Source: Chromera velia
Lineage: Eukaryota; Sar; Chromeraceae
Assembly: GCA_018398765.1 (NCBI GenBank)
Contig: JAHBMJ010001214.1
Location: forward strand, 1 to 33,619
Direction: 5' to 3'
Length of the DNA stretch: 33,619 nucleotides
The position numbers were made by a program, and so were the translations under genes. Below are positions 30,947 through 33,619 of this stretch, one piece after another (the stretch's first letter is position 1; each line of letters starts with the position of its first letter). The notes under the pieces are model-generated. The model was not told the origin of the DNA and ran no database searches. It saw only the letters and a program-made list of their open reading frames with translations.

Positions 30947-33619
30947 TCACCAGAAGGCGGGCTTTGCTTGCCCTCCCGCACGTCTGTCAGAAGACACGCG
31001 AGAGGGAGAAGGACGGCCTTCCTCTGCAAAACTCAAGGCTGCAGTTGGACTCAGCGACCCTTCCTCCTCTCCCATCGGTCCTTCTGACTGCCATCCGGCA
31101 TCCTCCTCCATCGCTCTTTCTCTTCGGGACGATTTCTTCTTTTTGGCCGACTTTGACTTCCCTCCGTCCGTTTCCCTGTCCCCCTCTTCCTCTGTCTCTC
31201 CTCCTTTCTCTCCCTTCTTCTTTTTCTTCTTTGACCGCCGGGAAGAACGATGAGAGGAACGCTGAGCTCCTTCTCTTTCCTCCTCCTCCCCTCCTTCCTC
31301 TTCCCCACCGCCGTACAAATTAGAACGGCCGGAGAGCGCAAGCGGGTCGTTTTTCCCAAATCGGGCTGCGCTGAGAAACGCACTCGTGCCAACAGAGAAA
31401 CGACTATACACGGTCTGTGCATCGTCCCGCCCAATGCTGCCGTCTCCCTCGTCGTCGTAGTGGTCCCCGCTCCCCGAGTCCTCCCCCTCAGACATTGCCG
31501 GGGCCTCGCCCCCTTCTGCCGGGGTACCTTGCACGACGACCTCAAGCAAATCGTCACCCCCTCCTTCGCCTTCATCCAATGGCATTCGGAAGCGGCGGCT
31601 GGGAGAGGCCCCCCTTGCTTTTGCTTGGCGGCGCCTCTCGGCCTCCCGAGCCTGTCTCTCTCGTTTCTCGGCCAATCTCTGGAGCCGTTGGCGTCGGCTG
31701 AGAATCCATTTCCTGTGATCTCTCTTCGCTTTCCACTCACGGAGGAGAGTGAGCTGCTTCTCCATCACCATTCGACTCCCACGGAGCTCAGCGAGCCTAT
31801 CGAGGGATCCGTCAAAGATCACAGACATGGGGGGTGACATCTCAGTCTCTGTCTCTTCTGCCGCTTGGGGAGCAGGACCCTCTTTGGCGGCCTCTGCTCT
31901 CCTCTCTATCCTGGCGGCGGCCTTTACCCGCTGCTGCTCTGCGTCCACCACTGCAAGACGCTGGAGAGTGGTGGCCATGAACTGTGCACGGCGTCGCGCG
32001 TGCTCGATGGCAGCGGCAGAGACGACCGACCGCCTGGCCTCCGCTGCTTTTTTTCGGAGTCGGAAGAGCTCAAAGAGTCTCTGCACGTCCTCAGGCCGCA
32101 AACGCTCGAGAGTGAGCAGACCCTCGTACAGATCTGCAGGTCGAAGGCCGTCCTCCATTCTCACCTCTGCCTCCTCTCTCCAACGACTCCCACAGTCTGC
32201 AGCGCCGTCGAGACCTGCAATGGTCCCCCCTGCAGACGCCTCTCCCCCCTCTGCACTCACGTTGCTCCAGTCGGCAAGATGGAGGTCTGGGGGCAACTGA
32301 TCTGCAAGCATGGCGTCAACAAATTGCGCACGCCGCAGAGCACCCGCAGAGTCTTCTCTCTCCTCCTGCCTCTCACTCATACTCAACCCCCCTGAGGCTG
32401 CCGCGGCAGCAGCCTGCTTCTGTGTCACATTTTCTTCCCCTGCAGACCCCGCCCCCTCCTCTTCCCCCTCTTCCCCCGCTTCCTCCCCTGCCCGCCTTGC
32501 CACCATCAGATGGCGGGCGGTTGAAGGTGACGCGCTCGGACTCCCCCCTTCCCTCTCCATTTTCTTTCTCTTCTCTGCCTCTTTCTCTGCAATCCGCTGC
32601 TTCTTTGTTTTCTCTTCCCACTCACGGAGAAGGGGAACCAGCCCTTCGTCCTCGTCCGAAGACTCGGCACCTTCCGCTCCAGCGAGACCGTCCCAGACAC
32701 TCTGGGGGGCAAGCTGATGGGCAAGAATTCCCGTCGCCTCCCCGAGCCCCTGCAACTGACGGGTGCCAAAACTCCTGTCTACCCAGCGACTCCGCAGCGC
32801 TTCCACGTATCTGCGCAGACGGAATCGGAACGCGCTTGCCGTGACACCCCTCACGACAGACTGCTTTGCCCACCGAGCAGCCACAGCAGGAAGGACACCT
32901 GCCCAACAGGCCAACTCTCGGCGACGCTCAATCTCAGCAAACATTTCGGTGGGAAGAGAGAACGCGGTTCCCCCCCCCGAGGTCAGTGACAAATCAACAG
33001 ATTGATCGAAGGACGTCCGTCGTGCCCCCTCCATTTCAGAGGCTCTTCCCGTTCCATCTGCGCTCTCTCTACCAGCCCCCCCGATTAATTCAGATTCGGA
33101 ACGGCCAAAGTCAAATCCCCCCTCCGATGCGTCTCCCAAAAATTCTCGGGTGATTGCCTCAAGAGGAGACTGGAGAAGGACGGCCTCGGCTGCTTTCTTC
33201 TTCGAAGCTTCCGGGCGAGGTCGGGGTTGAAGAAGCATTGGTGCGCCGATGACCGCAGCTCTCCTTCCGCCTGCAACGATTTCTTTTTCTGCATGGGGCC
33301 TAGGAGCGCCCTCAGTGATTGCTGCTTGGGAAGAGGTCTGGGAAATCGATCGGTTTACAATGCCTGTCTCGGAGTCAACAGGGACTCTTCCTTCGGCCCG
33401 AATTTTCTCTAACCCCCCTCTGAAATCTGTTCTGATAAAGTTTCGAGCCGCACCGATCGAGACCTCCTGGGTCTCCTGCTTTCGGGCGGCTTTCGAGTCG
33501 CCCTCGAGGACCATCCGGGCGGCACGGGCACAGTCAAAGTCGAGTGCTCTGTCTCCGTCTTGCTGTCTCTGTCCTTTGGCTGCATCCGTTGCTGCTCTCC
33601 CGGCAATGGTCCCGACTCC
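30947..33619 (-). CDS. Large charged helical protein of unknown function (5' end outside the window)
   Basis: One open frame of 890 codons plus stop (ending 30947) is open to the right edge, so the N-terminus lies outside. A Met at 33514 is the first internal ATG but residues before it read on without a stop. I do not recognise the family. Predicted helical, Arg/Glu/Lys-rich segments fall at about visible residues 325-360, 480-580 and 600-670, between Gly/Ser/Glu-rich linkers. Two short motifs each occur twice: LLREW at 330-334 and 625-629, and RRAQF at 429-433 and 543-547. The C-terminal 130 residues are low complexity with a KKKKKK cluster, ending KPAFW. No intron is apparent. A coiled-coil structural or cytoskeletal role is possible but not shown. 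It converges on IFT121. Confidence 0.75.
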   Translation of the reverse strand, partial: GVGTIAGRAATDAAKGQRQQDGDRALDFDCARAARMVLEGDSKAARKQETQEVSIGAARNFIRTDFRGGLEKIRAEGRVPVDSETGIVNRSISQTSSQAAITEGAPRPHAEKEIVAGGRRAAVIGAPMLLQPRPRPEASKKKAAEAVLLQSPLEAITREFLGDASEGGFDFGRSESELIGGAGRESADGTGRASEMEGARRTSFDQSVDLSLTSGGGTAFSLPTEMFAEIERRRELACWAGVLPAVAARWAKQSVVRGVTASAFRFRLRRYVEALRSRWVDRSFGTRQLQGLGEATGILAHQLAPQSVWDGLAGAEGAESSDEDEGLVPLLREWEEKTKKQRIAEKEAEKRKKMEREGGSPSASPSTARHLMVARRAGEEAGEEGEEEGAGSAGEENVTQKQAAAAAASGGLSMSERQEEREDSAGALRRAQFVDAMLADQLPPDLHLADWSNVSAEGGEASAGGTIAGLDGAADCGSRWREEAEVRMEDGLRPADLYEGLLTLERLRPEDVQRLFELFRLRKKAAEARRSVVSAAAIEHARRRAQFMATTLQRLAVVDAEQQRVKAAARIERRAEAAKEGPAPQAAEETETEMSPPMSVIFDGSLDRLAELRGSRMVMEKQLTLLREWKAKRDHRKWILSRRQRLQRLAEKRERQAREAERRRQAKARGASPSRRFRMPLDEGEGGGDDLLEVVVQGTPAEGGEAPAMSEGEDSGSGDHYDDEGDGSIGRDDAQTVYSRFSVGTSAFLSAARFGKNDPLALSGRSNLYGGGEEEGGEEEEREGAQRSSHRSSRRSKKKKKKGEKGGETEEEGDRETDGGKSKSAKKKKSSRRERAMEEDAGWQSEGPMGEEEGSLSPTAALSFAEEGRPSPSRVSSDRRAGGQAKPAFW

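Noticed and set aside
30862-33294. Many overlapping plus-strand ORFs at the right end
   Set aside because: Shadows of the single long minus-strand frame that spans the same region.

Overview
The window is nuclear DNA from a ciliated, intron-rich eukaryote. Genes have many short GT-AG introns (about 364 nt on average in the best-resolved gene). Introns and spacers are crowded with microsatellites, and gene-bearing DNA near 50% GC alternates with AT-rich spacers. A METTL24/FkbM-type secreted methyltransferase, ankyrin repeats, an IFT-A gene and a BBSome gene occur together. This fits a flagellated alveolate alga such as the chromerid Chromera velia, but that assignment is an inference from gene content and architecture, not from a search.

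Left part (1-8728): an AT-rich spacer carries a 268-bp hAT-like MITE. A small minus-strand CDP-alcohol phosphatidyltransferase, probably phosphatidylinositol synthase, follows at 2082-2930. It is divergent, across a CpG-dense spacer, from an apparently intronless secreted methyltransferase (3689-4651). A long AT-rich spacer then holds a fold-back element, and a degenerate minus-strand ankyrin-repeat gene with an in-frame stop lies at 6531-7542.

Centre (8729-29355): two cilium genes stand head to head. BBS7, a BBSome subunit, is on the minus strand with its ATG at 14660. IFT121/WDR35, an IFT-A subunit, is on the plus strand with its ATG at 15642. They share a 981-bp intergenic region. I could resolve IFT121 completely: 28 exons, 3882 coding nt, 1293 aa, all phases consistent. 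BBS7 is resolved with confidence for its first five exons, with probable exons after that. Both proteins act in intraflagellar transport and membrane-protein traffic in cilia, so the shared promoter region suggests co-expression.

Right part (29356-33619): an AT-rich spacer is followed by the 3' part of a large, charged, helical minus-strand protein of unknown function. Its reading frame runs off the window edge.

The most unusual signals are: a strong C at intron position +3 in IFT121 donors (18 of 27); tetranucleotide arrays that begin exactly at donor sites; a 55-nt element shared by introns of BBS7 and IFT121 in the same sense; a duplicated exon end with its splice donor in IFT121; and a frame-preserving intron that splits the catalytic motif of the phosphatidyltransferase. 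No tRNA, rRNA, CRISPR array or prokaryote-type operon was seen.
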